This document shows, in pieces, positions 17,476 to 27,226 of a stretch of 64,000 nt of DNA. A model generated the notes under the pieces. The model searched no databases. It saw only the letters and a program-made list of their open reading frames with translations, and was not told the origin of the DNA. Made by a program: the position numbers and the translations under genes. The DNA is from Rhodobacter sp. (GTDB taxonomy: Bacteria > Pseudomonadota > Alphaproteobacteria > Rhodobacterales > Rhodobacteraceae). The stretch's first letter is position 1; the number at the start of each line of letters is the position of its first letter. The stretch is taken from NCBI GenBank assembly GCA_030065095.1, contig JASJDP010000029.1, positions 1-64,000 of the forward strand. Reading direction: 5' to 3'.

Positions 17476-18824
17476 CCGAAGCGCTGATTGGCCTGGCGCT
17501 GGTTCTGGGACTCGTGCTGCTGCGTCTGCCCATCGTCTTCGCCATGGGTCTCGTCGGCACGTTCGGCTTTGCCTATATGCGAGGTGGCAGCATCTTTGAC
17601 GGGCGTGGGCTGAAGGCCGCGATGTCGATGGTAGGGCGCCAGATCACAGACACCGCCCAGGACTATGGCCTCAGCGTTGTACCGCTTTTCATCCTGATGG
17701 GACTTTTCGTCAACAAGGGTGGCATGGCGCGCGAACTTTACGCCGTCTCCAACGCCTTTCTCGGCCATATGCGCGGTGGCATCGCGATGGCCACGGTCGC
17801 CGCCTGCGGGGGGTTCTCTGCAATCTGCGGGTCATCGCTGGCGACCGCGGCCACGATGTCGAAGGTCGCCATGCCCGAGATGCGCCGCTACGGCTATTCC
17901 GACGCGCTGTCGACGGCGTCGATCGCGGCGGGTGGAACGCTTGGCATCCTGATACCTCCCTCGGTCATTCTGGTGATCTACGGGCTGCTGACCGAAACCT
18001 CGATCGGCAAGCTTTTCATGGCGGGGATCGTGCCCGGCGTCATCGGCATCCTGTTCTACCTTTTCGCCGTGCGGTTTACCGTCTGGCGCAACCCGGATGC
18101 CGGACCGGCGGGCGAGCGCCACGACTGGCGCGAGCGCCTGGCCGCGCTGCGGTCGGTCTGGGCGGTGTTGCTTTTGTTTGTTCTGGTGATCGGCGGCCTC
18201 TACGGCGCCTTCGATTTCCACCCGTTGAACCTGACCTTCTCGCCGACCGAAGCCGCTGGCATGGGCGCGATGGGCGCGTTTCTGATCGCACTGTCGCGCG
18301 GCGGGTTGTCGGTCTCAAGCACGCTCGAAGTGCTGAAGGGCACGGCCTTCACCACCTCGGCCTTGTTCGCGGTGCTGATCGGCGCGCAGATCTTTTCCAA
18401 TTTCGTCAATTTCGCAGGCCTGCCAGAGGCGCTGATCGGCATCGTCACCGCTTATGATGTGGCCCCGTTTTCGGTGCTGCTGATGATCCTGGCGATCTAC
18501 ATCGTCCTGGGGTGCGTCTTCGAATCGCTTTCGATGCTGCTTCTGACGGTGCCGATCTTTTTCCCATTGGTCACGTCGCTTGGCTATGACCCGGTCTGGT
18601 TCGGCATCGTCGTGGTCGTGGTCACGGAAATCTCCCTGATCACGCCGCCGGTGGGACTGAACGTGTTCATCCTCAAGGGCGTCGTCGGCAATGTTTCGAC
18701 CGGCACGATCTTTCGCGGTGTGACACCCTTCTGGATTGCCGACATCTTCCGGCTTGCGCTGATCGTTCTGGTGCCCTGGCTGGTACTGGTCCTGCCGAAC
18801 CAGATGGGGGCGCTGGGGCACTGA
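17472..18824 (+). CDS. dctM: TRAP transporter large permease (DctM family)
   Basis: Large membrane subunit of 450 aa with about a dozen hydrophobic helices. Typical DctM segments are seen, such as VPLFILMGLFVNKGG near the N-terminus and GGTLGILIPPSVILVIYG in the middle. It uses the sodium gradient to import the ligand delivered by DctP. ATG 17472 overlaps the dctQ stop. The P450 gene starts 1 bp after its stop. Confidence 0.92.
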   Translation: MTEALIGLALVLGLVLLRLPIVFAMGLVGTFGFAYMRGGSIFDGRGLKAAMSMVGRQITDTAQDYGLSVVPLFILMGLFVNKGGMARELYAVSNAFLGHMRGGIAMATVAACGGFSAICGSSLATAATMSKVAMPEMRRYGYSDALSTASIAAGGTLGILIPPSVILVIYGLLTETSIGKLFMAGIVPGVIGILFYLFAVRFTVWRNPDAGPAGERHDWRERLAALRSVWAVLLLFVLVIGGLYGAFDFHPLNLTFSPTEAAGMGAMGAFLIALSRGGLSVSSTLEVLKGTAFTTSALFAVLIGAQIFSNFVNFAGLPEALIGIVTAYDVAPFSVLLMILAIYIVLGCVFESLSMLLLTVPIFFPLVTSLGYDPVWFGIVVVVVTEISLITPPVGLNVFILKGVVGNVSTGTIFRGVTPFWIADIFRLALIVLVPWLVLVLPNQMGALGH

Positions 18825-18825
18825 G

Positions 18826-20016
18826 ATGTTCGACCTGACCGCCCCGCCGGACGGATTTCACCAAGACCCCTATCCGTTCTATCGCGCCCTGCGCGAGGAG
18901 ACGCCGGTCTGCTGGCAGCCCGACGGAACGGTCCTCCTGTCACGCCACGCGGATCTGGACGAGGTTTATCGGGACACCAACCGGTTCATTTCGGACAAGA
19001 AGGCCGTGTTCGGCCCGAAATTCGGCGTCGGCTCGCCGCTTTATGAACATCACACGACCAGCCTGGTGTTCAACGACCCGCCGCTGCACACCCGTGTGCG
19101 CCGCGTGATGGTCGGGGCCATGAATCCCCGTGCGCTGGCTCAGATGGAACCGGGTTTGATTGCGCTGGTCGACGACCTGCTCGATCAGATGGCCGACAAG
19201 GTGCAGACCGAGCTGATCGCCGATTTCGCGGGAGCGATCCCGATCGAGGTGATCGGCAATCTCCTGGGCATTCCGCGCGATGAACGCGGACAGCTTCGCG
19301 ATTGGTCCCTGGCCATTCTTGGCGCGCTCGAGCCGCGCCTGACCGAGGAACAGATGGCGCGCGGCCACCGGGCCGTCAGCGATTTCAAGGCGTTCCTGCG
19401 GCACATCATCGAAGACCGGGCGGCCAGTCCCCGCGACCCGGAAACCGACGTGCTGACCCGCCTGATGCAGACCGAGGGCGAGCAACGGCTGACCGAGGTC
19501 GAGCTGTATCAGAACTGCATCTTCATCCTGAACGCCGGGCATGAGACCACGACCAATCTGATCGGAAACGCCCTTGCGCTGTTGGACCGGCATCGCGACA
19601 AGCGGGACCGGTTGATCGCAAACCCGGGGCTGATTGACACCGCGGTGGACGAGTTCCTTCGGATGGAAAGCCCCAATCAACTGGGCAACCGTCTGGCCGC
19701 GACGGATGTCGAATTCCACGGCGAAACGATCCCGGCGGGCACGGATATCCACCTCTGTATCGGGGCGGCCAATCGCGATCCGCGCCAGTTCGACGATCCC
19801 GACGACCTGCGGCTCGATCGCCGCCCGAACAAGCACCACGCCTTTGCCGGTGGCCCGCATACCTGTGTGGGCCTCACGCTGGCACGCATGGAGGGGCGCA
19901 TCGCGGTGGGCCGCTTTGTCGACCGCTATCCGAACTACACCATCGGCGCAGGCGCCGTACGCGGTGGCCGGCTGCGGTTTCGTGGCTTTGCGCATTTGCC
20001 CGCCCGACTAGATTGA
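18826..20016 (+). CDS. Cytochrome P450
   Basis: Soluble bacterial-type P450 of 396 aa. The heme-binding loop is FAGGPHTCVG with the axial cysteine C347. The I-helix oxygen motif is AGHETT, and the K-helix ExxR is EFLR. There is no membrane anchor. No ferredoxin or ferredoxin reductase gene lies beside it. It starts 1 bp after dctM and ends 9 bp before paaZ, so it is co-transcribed with transport and ring-cleavage genes. That suggests hydroxylation or O-demethylation of an imported aromatic acid feeding the paa pathway (inference). Confidence 0.88.
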   Translation: MFDLTAPPDGFHQDPYPFYRALREETPVCWQPDGTVLLSRHADLDEVYRDTNRFISDKKAVFGPKFGVGSPLYEHHTTSLVFNDPPLHTRVRRVMVGAMNPRALAQMEPGLIALVDDLLDQMADKVQTELIADFAGAIPIEVIGNLLGIPRDERGQLRDWSLAILGALEPRLTEEQMARGHRAVSDFKAFLRHIIEDRAASPRDPETDVLTRLMQTEGEQRLTEVELYQNCIFILNAGHETTTNLIGNALALLDRHRDKRDRLIANPGLIDTAVDEFLRMESPNQLGNRLAATDVEFHGETIPAGTDIHLCIGAANRDPRQFDDPDDLRLDRRPNKHHAFAGGPHTCVGLTLARMEGRIAVGRFVDRYPNYTIGAGAVRGGRLRFRGFAHLPARLD

Positions 20017-20025
20017 GGACAGATC

Positions 20026-22056
20026 ATGACCGTTCGACTGGTTTCAAGCTTTGCCGCAGGCGAATGGATCGCACCGGGCACGGGCGCGCGGGACATCGCC
20101 AGCGCGATCACCGGCGATATCATCGCATGCGCCGGCAATGACGCGCTGGATGTGCAGGCCATGCTGGATCATGCCCGCAGCATGGGCGGGCCGGCGCTGC
20201 GCAAGATGACGTTTCACGACCGCGCTCGCATGCTCAAGGCGCTGGCACTCCATCTGGGCCAGCACAAACAGGCGATGTACGAACTATCCTTCGACACCGG
20301 CGCGACGCAGTCGGATCACCTGATCGACATCGACGGCGGGATCGGCACGATGTTCGTCTTTGCCTCGAAGGGACGGCGCGAGATGCCGGACGGGCATGTG
20401 TATCTCGACGGCGACGTCGAACAGCTGAGCCGCAACGGAACCTTCTTGGGCCAGCATATCTGCACGCCGTTGCAGGGTGTCGCGGTTCACATCAACGCCT
20501 ACAATTTTCCGGTCTGGGGCATGCTGGAAAAACTGGCGCCGACGCTCTTGGCCGGCGTACCGGCGATCGTAAAGCCCGCCACCAGTTCCTGCTATGTGAC
20601 CGAACTGTGCGTGCGGCTGATGCTCGCCAGCGGCATTCTGCCGGCCGGCGCGCTGCAACTGGTCACCGGAGGGCTGGGTAACATGCTGGACCGGTTGACC
20701 TGTCAGGATGTCGTCAGTTTCACCGGCTCGGCCAATACCGCGCTAAAGCTGCGCTCGGCCCCGCATATCCTGGAAAACTCGGTGAGGTTCGTTGCCGAGC
20801 AGGACAGTCTCAATGCCTCGATCCTTGGTCCCGACGCCCAGCCGGATACACCGGAGTTTGACCTGTTCATCAAGGAAACCTGCCGCGAGATGATCACCAA
20901 GGCTGGCCAGAAATGCACTGCGATCCGCCGGATCATTGTTCCGGAGGCACAGGTTTCGTCGGTGATCGAGGCGCTCTCGGCCCGGCTGACTGCTATTTCG
21001 ATCGGCGATCCGAGAATGGAAACGACCCAAATGGGCGCGCTGATATCAAGCGGTCAGAAACATGATGTTCTGGAGAAGGCCGGTATCATCGAGCGCGAAG
21101 CCGAGCGGGTCTTTGCCGCGCCCGAAGACTTCGCCGTGCATGGCGCCGACCCCGAGCGCGGCGCCTTTGTGCCGCCCATGCTGTTTCACTGTGCCAACCC
21201 GGATGCGGCGCAGCGAGTGCATGACACCGAAGCCTTTGGTCCTGTCTCGACACTCATGGGGTACCGCGATGCGGGCCACGCCATCGCGTTGGCGAACAAG
21301 GGTCAGGGGTCGCTGGTCGCCTCGATCATCACTCACGATCGCGAATTTGCCCGAGAGGCCGCCTTGGGCGCGGGCGCGTACCATGGGCGCCTTTACTTCA
21401 ACAATCGCGACTCGATGACGGAAAGCACCGGCCACGGCTCTCCTTTACCGCACATGGTCCACGGTGGTCCGGGCCGCGCTGGAGGCGGCGAGGAACTGGG
21501 AGGCATCCGCGGCGTAAAACACTATATGCAGCGCACTGCGGTCCAGGGCAGCCCGGACATCCTGACGGCCATCGGCGAACGATGGGTGCCGGGCGCAACC
21601 GAACGCACTGGACCTGCTCACCCGTTTACCCGCAAGTTCGGTGAGTTGGCGATCGGCGAAACCGTTCATACCGCTTCGCGCGAGGTCACGCTCGAGGACA
21701 TCGAGCATTTTGCCGAGTTCACCGGCGATACATTCTACGCCCACATGGATGAAGGCGCAGCCAGGCGGAACCCGTTCTTTCCCGGCCGGGTGGCGCATGG
21801 CTATCTGCTCCTTGGCTTTGCCGCGGGCCTTTTCGTGGAGCCGGGCGAAGGCCCGGTTCTGGCCAACACCGGGCTTGACGGTTTGCGGTTCAAGAAACCC
21901 GTCGAGCCTGGCGACGCGATCAAAGTGCAGCTTTCAGTCAAACATAAGACACCGCGCAATGAAGAATACGGTGAAGTCCGCTGGCATGTCGCGCTGACCA
22001 ACCAGAACGATGATCCCGTTGCCGAGTATGATTTGCTGACGATGAACGCCTATTGA
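20026..22056 (+). CDS. paaZ: Bifunctional oxepin-CoA hydrolase / semialdehyde dehydrogenase PaaZ
   Basis: A 676-aa fusion that opens the oxepin-CoA ring and oxidises the resulting aldehyde. Residues 1 to about 520 are an aldehyde dehydrogenase with the catalytic C297 in AGQKCTA and the base E258 in VAEQDS. The C-terminal 150 residues are a MaoC/R-specific hydratase-like hotdog domain with [11 protein letters not shown] and RVAHGY. Length matches E. coli PaaZ (681 aa). The gene is 9 bp downstream of the P450 and 31 bp upstream of paaX. Confidence 0.95.
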   Translation: MTVRLVSSFAAGEWIAPGTGARDIASAITGDIIACAGNDALDVQAMLDHARSMGGPALRKMTFHDRARMLKALALHLGQHKQAMYELSFDTGATQSDHLIDIDGGIGTMFVFASKGRREMPDGHVYLDGDVEQLSRNGTFLGQHICTPLQGVAVHINAYNFPVWGMLEKLAPTLLAGVPAIVKPATSSCYVTELCVRLMLASGILPAGALQLVTGGLGNMLDRLTCQDVVSFTGSANTALKLRSAPHILENSVRFVAEQDSLNASILGPDAQPDTPEFDLFIKETCREMITKAGQKCTAIRRIIVPEAQVSSVIEALSARLTAISIGDPRMETTQMGALISSGQKHDVLEKAGIIEREAERVFAAPEDFAVHGADPERGAFVPPMLFHCANPDAAQRVHDTEAFGPVSTLMGYRDAGHAIALANKGQGSLVASIITHDREFAREAALGAGAYHGRLYFNNRDSMTESTGHGSPLPHMVHGGPGRAGGGEELGGIRGVKHYMQRTAVQGSPDILTAIGERWVPGATERTGPAHPFTRKFGELAIGETVHTASREVTLEDIEHFAEFTGDTFYAHMDEGAARRNPFFPGRVAHGYLLLGFAAGLFVEPGEGPVLANTGLDGLRFKKPVEPGDAIKVQLSVKHKTPRNEEYGEVRWHVALTNQNDDPVAEYDLLTMNAY

Positions 22057-22087
22057 GGCGCGCAACCGGGCCGCTTATAGTCGGACC

Positions 22088-22870
22088 ATGCAACCTCTTG
22101 GCACGCAAGAAAAAATAGACCTCTTGCTGCAATGCGGCCGGATGAAGGTCTGGTCGATGATCGTGACGATCCTTGGCGATCTCTGTCGGTCCCGCCAGGA
22201 TACGATACCCAGCAAATCCCTGCACCGGCTCACCGGCCGAATGGGCGTGTCCGATCAGGCGGTTCGCGTCGCGCTTCACCGCTTGCGACGGAACGGATGG
22301 GTCGAAAGTCAGCAGACGGGGCGGGAATCCAGTTACTCTCTATCGGAAATCGGATGGGGTGAAACCCAGCGGGTGCGCGGCCAGATCTACCCGGAGCCTG
22401 CAGCAGAACATCCGGACGCCTGCCTTATCGTGGCCCCGTCAGCGGATTTGTTGCCCGATGATGCCCTGATCGTGGCGCCTCGCACCGCCGTGGTCGACCA
22501 CCCGCCAAACCCAATGCCGAAAGAGGTTCTGGTCACAAAGCTCGATCCGGGGCATCTGCCGGATTGGCTGGTCGAACTCCTGGCCGGTAAATCGTTGCGC
22601 GAAGACTACGCCACACTGGCTGAAATTGTCGCGAGGGTCGTTCACCCCCCCGATACCGCCAGCATGCTGGACGCGACCGTCTTGCGCCTGTTGATCTTGC
22701 ATCAATGGCGGCGGCTCAGGCTGCGGCACAGCACTTTGCCCGACAGTCTTCTTGGGCCCGACTGGGAAGGGGCGCGCGCGCGCGCATCCGTCATGCAGGC
22801 ACTGAAGAAATTCAAAAGGCCAAGGGTCGAAGAGCTTTCCGAAGTCGGGACCACGGCGGCCTCCGGCTAG
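22088..22870 (+). CDS. paaX: PaaX-family transcriptional regulator
   Basis: A 260-aa protein with the PaaX architecture: an N-terminal winged-helix segment (RMKVWSMIVTILGD, then GVSDQAVRVALHRLRRNGWV) and a longer effector domain. In E. coli PaaX represses paa operons and is released by phenylacetyl-CoA. Here it is the last gene of the dctPQM-P450-paaZ-paaX unit. The locus therefore carries two regulator types (PaaR and PaaX). Confidence 0.88.
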   Translation: MQPLGTQEKIDLLLQCGRMKVWSMIVTILGDLCRSRQDTIPSKSLHRLTGRMGVSDQAVRVALHRLRRNGWVESQQTGRESSYSLSEIGWGETQRVRGQIYPEPAAEHPDACLIVAPSADLLPDDALIVAPRTAVVDHPPNPMPKEVLVTKLDPGHLPDWLVELLAGKSLREDYATLAEIVARVVHPPDTASMLDATVLRLLILHQWRRLRLRHSTLPDSLLGPDWEGARARASVMQALKKFKRPRVEELSEVGTTAASG

Positions 22871-22936
22871 AATAAGCTATCCTATGGACTGTCCTTCACG
22901 GCTGACGTCGTCACCGTCCGGACCGGGGCCGCTTGC

Positions 22937-24184
22937 CTAACGGACCAGTGCCGCCTTCAGGCCTGCGACCGGAAAACAGGTTGCGGGATTGCCATTCGCC
23001 TCTTGCCAGCGGCCGATCGAGCGGCGGGTCTTGAACCCCGGGAGCCCATCGGCGCCGCCGACGTCGTGGCCGCGGGCCTCCAGGGCCCGTTGCATGGCGG
23101 CGATGTCAGACCGCAGAAGCCCGCCGACATCCCCCCACCTTCCGTTAAAATCGCCCATACCGTACTGGATGCGGTCGCCGACATGGCCGACAAACAAGGC
23201 GTAAAGGTCGCTGAAGTTGTAGTCCTTCAATACGTAGAAATTGGGAGTGACGATAAAGGCCGGGCCGTAGCGGCCTGCGGGCATCAGCAGGAAACCTTGA
23301 CCGCGGAGTTCGTTCTTTGGGAAGGGGCGGCCAGAGACGCGCTCGATACCCATCGCTTGCCATTTGCGGATTGTTCGACCTTGGTCCGGGCCTTCGAGCG
23401 TGCACGAGACGTCTGCGGGCACCTTGACCTCGAACCCCCAGTCGCGGCTCTTTTGCCAGCCGTGCCGGGAGAGGTATTTCGCAATCGACGCGATTGTGTC
23501 TGCTTCGGATTGCCAGATGTCGGCATGGCCGTCGCCGTCGCCGTCTGCCGCGTATTTCAGGAAACTGGTGGGCATGAATTGCGGCTGGCCCAGGGCTCCG
23601 GCCCAGCTGGATTTCATCGTGCGGGCGGGTGCGTGGCGGGCCTGAGCGACCTGCAGAAGAGCAATGAGTTCCTCTGTGAAATAGGCCGCGCGCGTGCTCA
23701 TGAAGCCCTTGGTGCCGAGCACCTGGAAGGCGTTGTGCGGGATGGAGGCGCGGCCATAGCCGCTCTCGCGGCCCCAGATTGCCAGGATGATGCGGCCGGG
23801 AACGCCGGTTGCGCGCTCTGCCGCGGCGAGGGCCCTGGAATGGCGCTCGGCCATCCGCCGCCCTGTCGCCGTGGCGCTATCGAGCGTTCCGCGGCTAAAA
23901 TACTTGGCCGGGGCGCCGAATTCGGCCTGGCTAGAGCTACGTGACGAGGCGGTCGCGCCCGGTGGCACCAGGTCGGGGAGCTTCCAGTTGAGTGTAACGC
24001 CTGCAAAGGCGACATCGAAGGTGCTGCGCGACACGCCCTTGGCGCGGGCTCGGGGCCAAATGGTCTGGGCCAGCCACACCTGGAACTGTCGCTCCACGGC
24101 GGCGCGGTCCTGGGCAAGGCCGGGAGTCGTAAGAAGGGCGATGGCGACCAGCCAGAAAAGGGCGCGGAACCTCGTCATAGGCAT
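22937..24184 (-). CDS. Lytic murein transglycosylase (MltB-like)
   Basis: Secreted cell-wall enzyme of 415 aa that cleaves peptidoglycan glycan strands. A signal peptide covers about residues 1-25 (ALFWLVAIALLTT core, cut after LAQ). The catalytic domain is of the SLT_2/MltB type, with the acid E140 in WGRESGYG and the family segment GALGQPQFMPTSFL. The C-terminus is a peptidoglycan-binding domain. There is no lipobox, so it is soluble in the periplasm. It is convergent with paaX. Confidence 0.9.
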   Translation of the reverse strand: MPMTRFRALFWLVAIALLTTPGLAQDRAAVERQFQVWLAQTIWPRARAKGVSRSTFDVAFAGVTLNWKLPDLVPPGATASSRSSSQAEFGAPAKYFSRGTLDSATATGRRMAERHSRALAAAERATGVPGRIILAIWGRESGYGRASIPHNAFQVLGTKGFMSTRAAYFTEELIALLQVAQARHAPARTMKSSWAGALGQPQFMPTSFLKYAADGDGDGHADIWQSEADTIASIAKYLSRHGWQKSRDWGFEVKVPADVSCTLEGPDQGRTIRKWQAMGIERVSGRPFPKNELRGQGFLLMPAGRYGPAFIVTPNFYVLKDYNFSDLYALFVGHVGDRIQYGMGDFNGRWGDVGGLLRSDIAAMQRALEARGHDVGGADGLPGFKTRRSIGRWQEANGNPATCFPVAGLKAALVR

Positions 24185-24245
24185 GTATTAGACCGCCGTT
24201 CGCTGGCAGTTCAACCGCAGCCATGGCCGGCGCGCGAAGGCTCGC

Positions 24246-25838
24246 CTAGCCATAGCTGGCCAGAATCTCCCTGAGATCCTGCAACGTGTTGGCCTCTTGG
24301 ATCGGTTTGTCGTGACGCCAGCGCGCGATGCGTGGAAAACGAAGGGCGATACCGGATTTATGGCGCGGGCTGGCTTGGATGCCTTCGAAGTGAATTTCGA
24401 AGACATAGGTGGGTGTCACGGCTCGGACCGGGCCGTAGCGATCGATGGTGTTCTTTCTAACCCATTGGGTGATCTGACGAAATTCAGCATCTGTCAGTCC
24501 GGAGTAAGCCTTGGTGAAAGGCACGAGGTTGCCCGCGTCCCATACTGCAAAGGTGAAGTCGGTAAAAAGATTGGCGCGGCGGCCGTGGCCTTGTTGTGCG
24601 TAGATCATGACGGCGTCGACGCTTAGCGGATCGACCTTCCATTTCCACCAGTCGCCTTTTTTGCGGCCGATTTGGTAGGCGCTGTCCTTGCGCTTCAGCA
24701 TCAGGCCCTCGGCGCCAAGCGCGCGGCTCTTCGCGCGGGCTTGCGCGAGGTGGCGCCAATTGGCCGCGTCGAGCGCGGGCGAGAGCCGGATGGGTGCCGT
24801 GTTCGGAAGGCCTTCGATAAGGTTCTCAAGCAGGGTACGGCGGGCGGCGAGGGGGGTGGCGCGAAGGTCTTCTCCTTGCCATTCCAACAAATCGTACGCC
24901 TTCAAGATCACTGGCGCTTCGGCGAGGAGCTTTTTGGGGACGGTTTTGCGGCCAATCCTTTTCTGGAGCGCCGAAAAGGACAGCGGGGAGGCATCTTTCC
25001 AAGCAAGGATCTCGCCGTCAATCACCGTACCCGGGGGGACGAAGTCGACGGCCGCGGCGAGTTCGGGGAACCGGTCCGTCATCAGATCTTCACCGCGGGA
25101 CCACACGAAGTGCTGGCCACCGCGCAGGACCAACTGGCCGCGGATACCATCCCATTTGTGCTCGGCGAGCCAGTCGGTGACGGGGCCGAGATCCTCCGGC
25201 GCGGTGTCGAGCTGGTAGGCGAGATAGAATGGATAGGGTCTGGAAAGTTCGGCTGCGGGATCGTCGGCTTCGACGAGGGCATGGAAGCTGGTCCTATCCG
25301 GTGTCCAGTCTCCCATCAGGCGGTGAGCGAGGGCGGCCTCGTCATGCCCGGTGGCTTGCGCCAATGCGCGGGTCATGAGCTTTTGGCTGACACCGATGCG
25401 GAAGCCGCCGGTGATCAGCTTGTTGAAAAGAAACCTTTCCGTCGAGCCGAGCTGATCCCAGGCATCTAGGATGGCTGCCTTGCGGGCGGGTTCATCCCGC
25501 GCAGCCAGGGCACGGATTTCAGTGATCCAATGGGTGAGGGAGCGGTCGGATGTCCGGGTCGCCGGTGGCAGAATCAGCGCGATGGTTTCGGCCAGGTCGC
25601 CGACAATGGGGTAGCATTCTTCGAACAGCCAAAGGGGGATCCGGGCCGCTTCCGCAGCCCACTCGCGCAAGGACGTGGTGGTCACGGTCCGGCGCGGGCG
25701 CCGGCCGGACAGCAACGCGATGGTCCAAAGCTTGTCATCGTCGGGTGCGTCACGGAAATAGCCGGCCAGCGCGGTGACCTTGGCGTTTGTCTTGGTTGTC
25801 TGATCGAGCGCGGCGAAGAGCTTGGCGAAGCGATTCAT
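24246..25838 (-). CDS. ATP-dependent DNA ligase (cisplatin damage response type)
   Basis: A 530-aa ATP-dependent ligase. The nucleotidyl-transfer lysine is K228 in EHKWDGIRG. Later motifs include VIDGEIL (motif III) and EGLMLKR with KWK (motifs IV-V). An N-terminal helical domain precedes the core. The family is associated in many Proteobacteria with an exonuclease of the metallo-beta-lactamase fold, which is the next upstream gene here (55 bp gap). It is thought to act in repair of crosslink or break damage. ATG 25838 is used; the frame stays open further upstream but only with overlap into the exonuclease gene. The Lhr-type helicase and PdeM phosphoesterase often found nearby are absent. 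Confidence 0.9.
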   Translation of the reverse strand: MNRFAKLFAALDQTTKTNAKVTALAGYFRDAPDDDKLWTIALLSGRRPRRTVTTTSLREWAAEAARIPLWLFEECYPIVGDLAETIALILPPATRTSDRSLTHWITEIRALAARDEPARKAAILDAWDQLGSTERFLFNKLITGGFRIGVSQKLMTRALAQATGHDEAALAHRLMGDWTPDRTSFHALVEADDPAAELSRPYPFYLAYQLDTAPEDLGPVTDWLAEHKWDGIRGQLVLRGGQHFVWSRGEDLMTDRFPELAAAVDFVPPGTVIDGEILAWKDASPLSFSALQKRIGRKTVPKKLLAEAPVILKAYDLLEWQGEDLRATPLAARRTLLENLIEGLPNTAPIRLSPALDAANWRHLAQARAKSRALGAEGLMLKRKDSAYQIGRKKGDWWKWKVDPLSVDAVMIYAQQGHGRRANLFTDFTFAVWDAGNLVPFTKAYSGLTDAEFRQITQWVRKNTIDRYGPVRAVTPTYVFEIHFEGIQASPRHKSGIALRFPRIARWRHDKPIQEANTLQDLREILASYG

Positions 25839-25893
25839 AGCGCGAAGTCCGCGATGGGACTCCGACGGGGTCCGCGTATGAACTCGGTATGGG

Positions 25894-26907
25894 TCATGCG
25901 GCTGAATCCGGCTCGGCGGTTTCGAGGCTTTCGCCCTCGAATTCGGTCTCGACCTCTTGCGCGTCGTAGCCTTGGGTTTCGAGCCAGCGGCGGAACTGGG
26001 CGGTGTAGCCGTGTGTGACGAGCACGCGTTCGGCACCGGTTTCGCGGATGGCAGCGTTGAGGCCGGGCCAGTCGGCGTGGTCCGAGATTACGAAACCGCG
26101 GTCGGCGGCGCGGCGGCGGCGTACACCGCGCAAGCGCATCCAGCCCGAGGCGAAGGCCGTGGACGTCGCGCCGAAGCGGTTGGCCCAGGCCGAGCCCAAG
26201 GCCGAGGGCGGGGCAAGGACCACGGCGCCCGGATGGCGTTTTGGGTCGGTGTCGGGGGTGACGCGGATCGTCGCGGGGAGGGCGATGCCCTGGGCGCGAA
26301 GCACCTCGTTGGTGTTTTCGATGGCCCCGTGGGTGAGAATCGGACCGATGGCGGCATCGAGCATCGTCAGAATGCGCTGGGCCTTGCCCAACGAATAAGC
26401 GCCGAGGATCGGAGTGCGGCCCGCGGCGACGGTGTCCGCCCACCATCGGTTGATGTCTTGCGCGACTTCGGCTTGGGGCGTCCAGGTGAAGACCGGCAGG
26501 CCGAAGGTGCATTCGGTGATGAATGTGTCGGCCTGTACCGGCTCGAACGGTTCGCAAAGCCCGTCGGGCTCAAGCTTGTAGTCCCCCGAGACGACCCAGA
26601 CCTCGCCACTGACCGCGACACGGATCTGGGCCGAGCCGGGCACGTGGCCGGCGGGGTGGAACGAGACCGTGGCGCCGTCGATGCGGCGTTCCTCGCCGTA
26701 GCGCATCGTATCGAGGTCGATCTGGCCGAGACGATGCCGGATGACGGGCGCGGCCGGTCCGGTGCACAGATAACGGCGGTGGCCGGGGCGGGCATGATCT
26801 GCGTGACCATGGGTGATCAGCGCGCGGTCCACGGGGCGCCACGGATCGATGTGGAAACCGCCCGCCTCGCAATAGATGCCTTCGGGAGTGACGCTGAGCA
26901 CGGCCAT
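25894..26907 (-). CDS. Ligase-associated DNA exonuclease (MBL fold)
   Basis: A 337-aa metallo-beta-lactamase/beta-CASP-type nuclease. The metal-binding motif HGHADH (H33, H35, D37, H38) is intact. Further ligands are expected in HPAGHVPGS and SGDYKLE, and a C-terminal histidine in ISDHADW. The family is the regular partner of the ATP-dependent ligase encoded downstream, so both probably act in one repair pathway. ATG 26907 begins the recognisable domain; a longer frame upstream has atypical Arg/Pro-rich composition and is rejected. Confidence 0.88.
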   Translation of the reverse strand: MAVLSVTPEGIYCEAGGFHIDPWRPVDRALITHGHADHARPGHRRYLCTGPAAPVIRHRLGQIDLDTMRYGEERRIDGATVSFHPAGHVPGSAQIRVAVSGEVWVVSGDYKLEPDGLCEPFEPVQADTFITECTFGLPVFTWTPQAEVAQDINRWWADTVAAGRTPILGAYSLGKAQRILTMLDAAIGPILTHGAIENTNEVLRAQGIALPATIRVTPDTDPKRHPGAVVLAPPSALGSAWANRFGATSTAFASGWMRLRGVRRRRAADRGFVISDHADWPGLNAAIRETGAERVLVTHGYTAQFRRWLETQGYDAQEVETEFEGESLETAEPDSAA

Positions 26908-27226
26908 GGCCAGCAGTATAGCGCTGCACGTCCTTGAGGCGAGATGCGATCGGGCTGGGCGCTCCGGCGCGGGACGTGCCGCCGACGGTGGCCTTGGGTC
27001 CGCGCCTCTGGCCGGGTTCCCGCCCTCCCGCCCCGCCCGGCTCGAGGCGCGGCGCTTCACGCGGAAGGCGGACAACGGTTTCCGAGGCGGGTCTCGCGTA
27101 TTTTCACCAAGATGAGGAGGCGCCATATGCACCCCGGCGATGAAGAAATGGGCGCTGGCACCGGGGTCTCGCCGAAAACCCGGGCGCGCCGTTGCAATTT
27201 CCCGGTTAAGGCGCAAAGACTTGGCC
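26908..27226. other. Divergent promoter region
   Basis: Separates the minus-strand repair genes from the plus-strand ATP-grasp operon. No gene, RNA or strong inverted repeat is recognised. Promoters for both directions are expected here. Confidence 0.5.
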
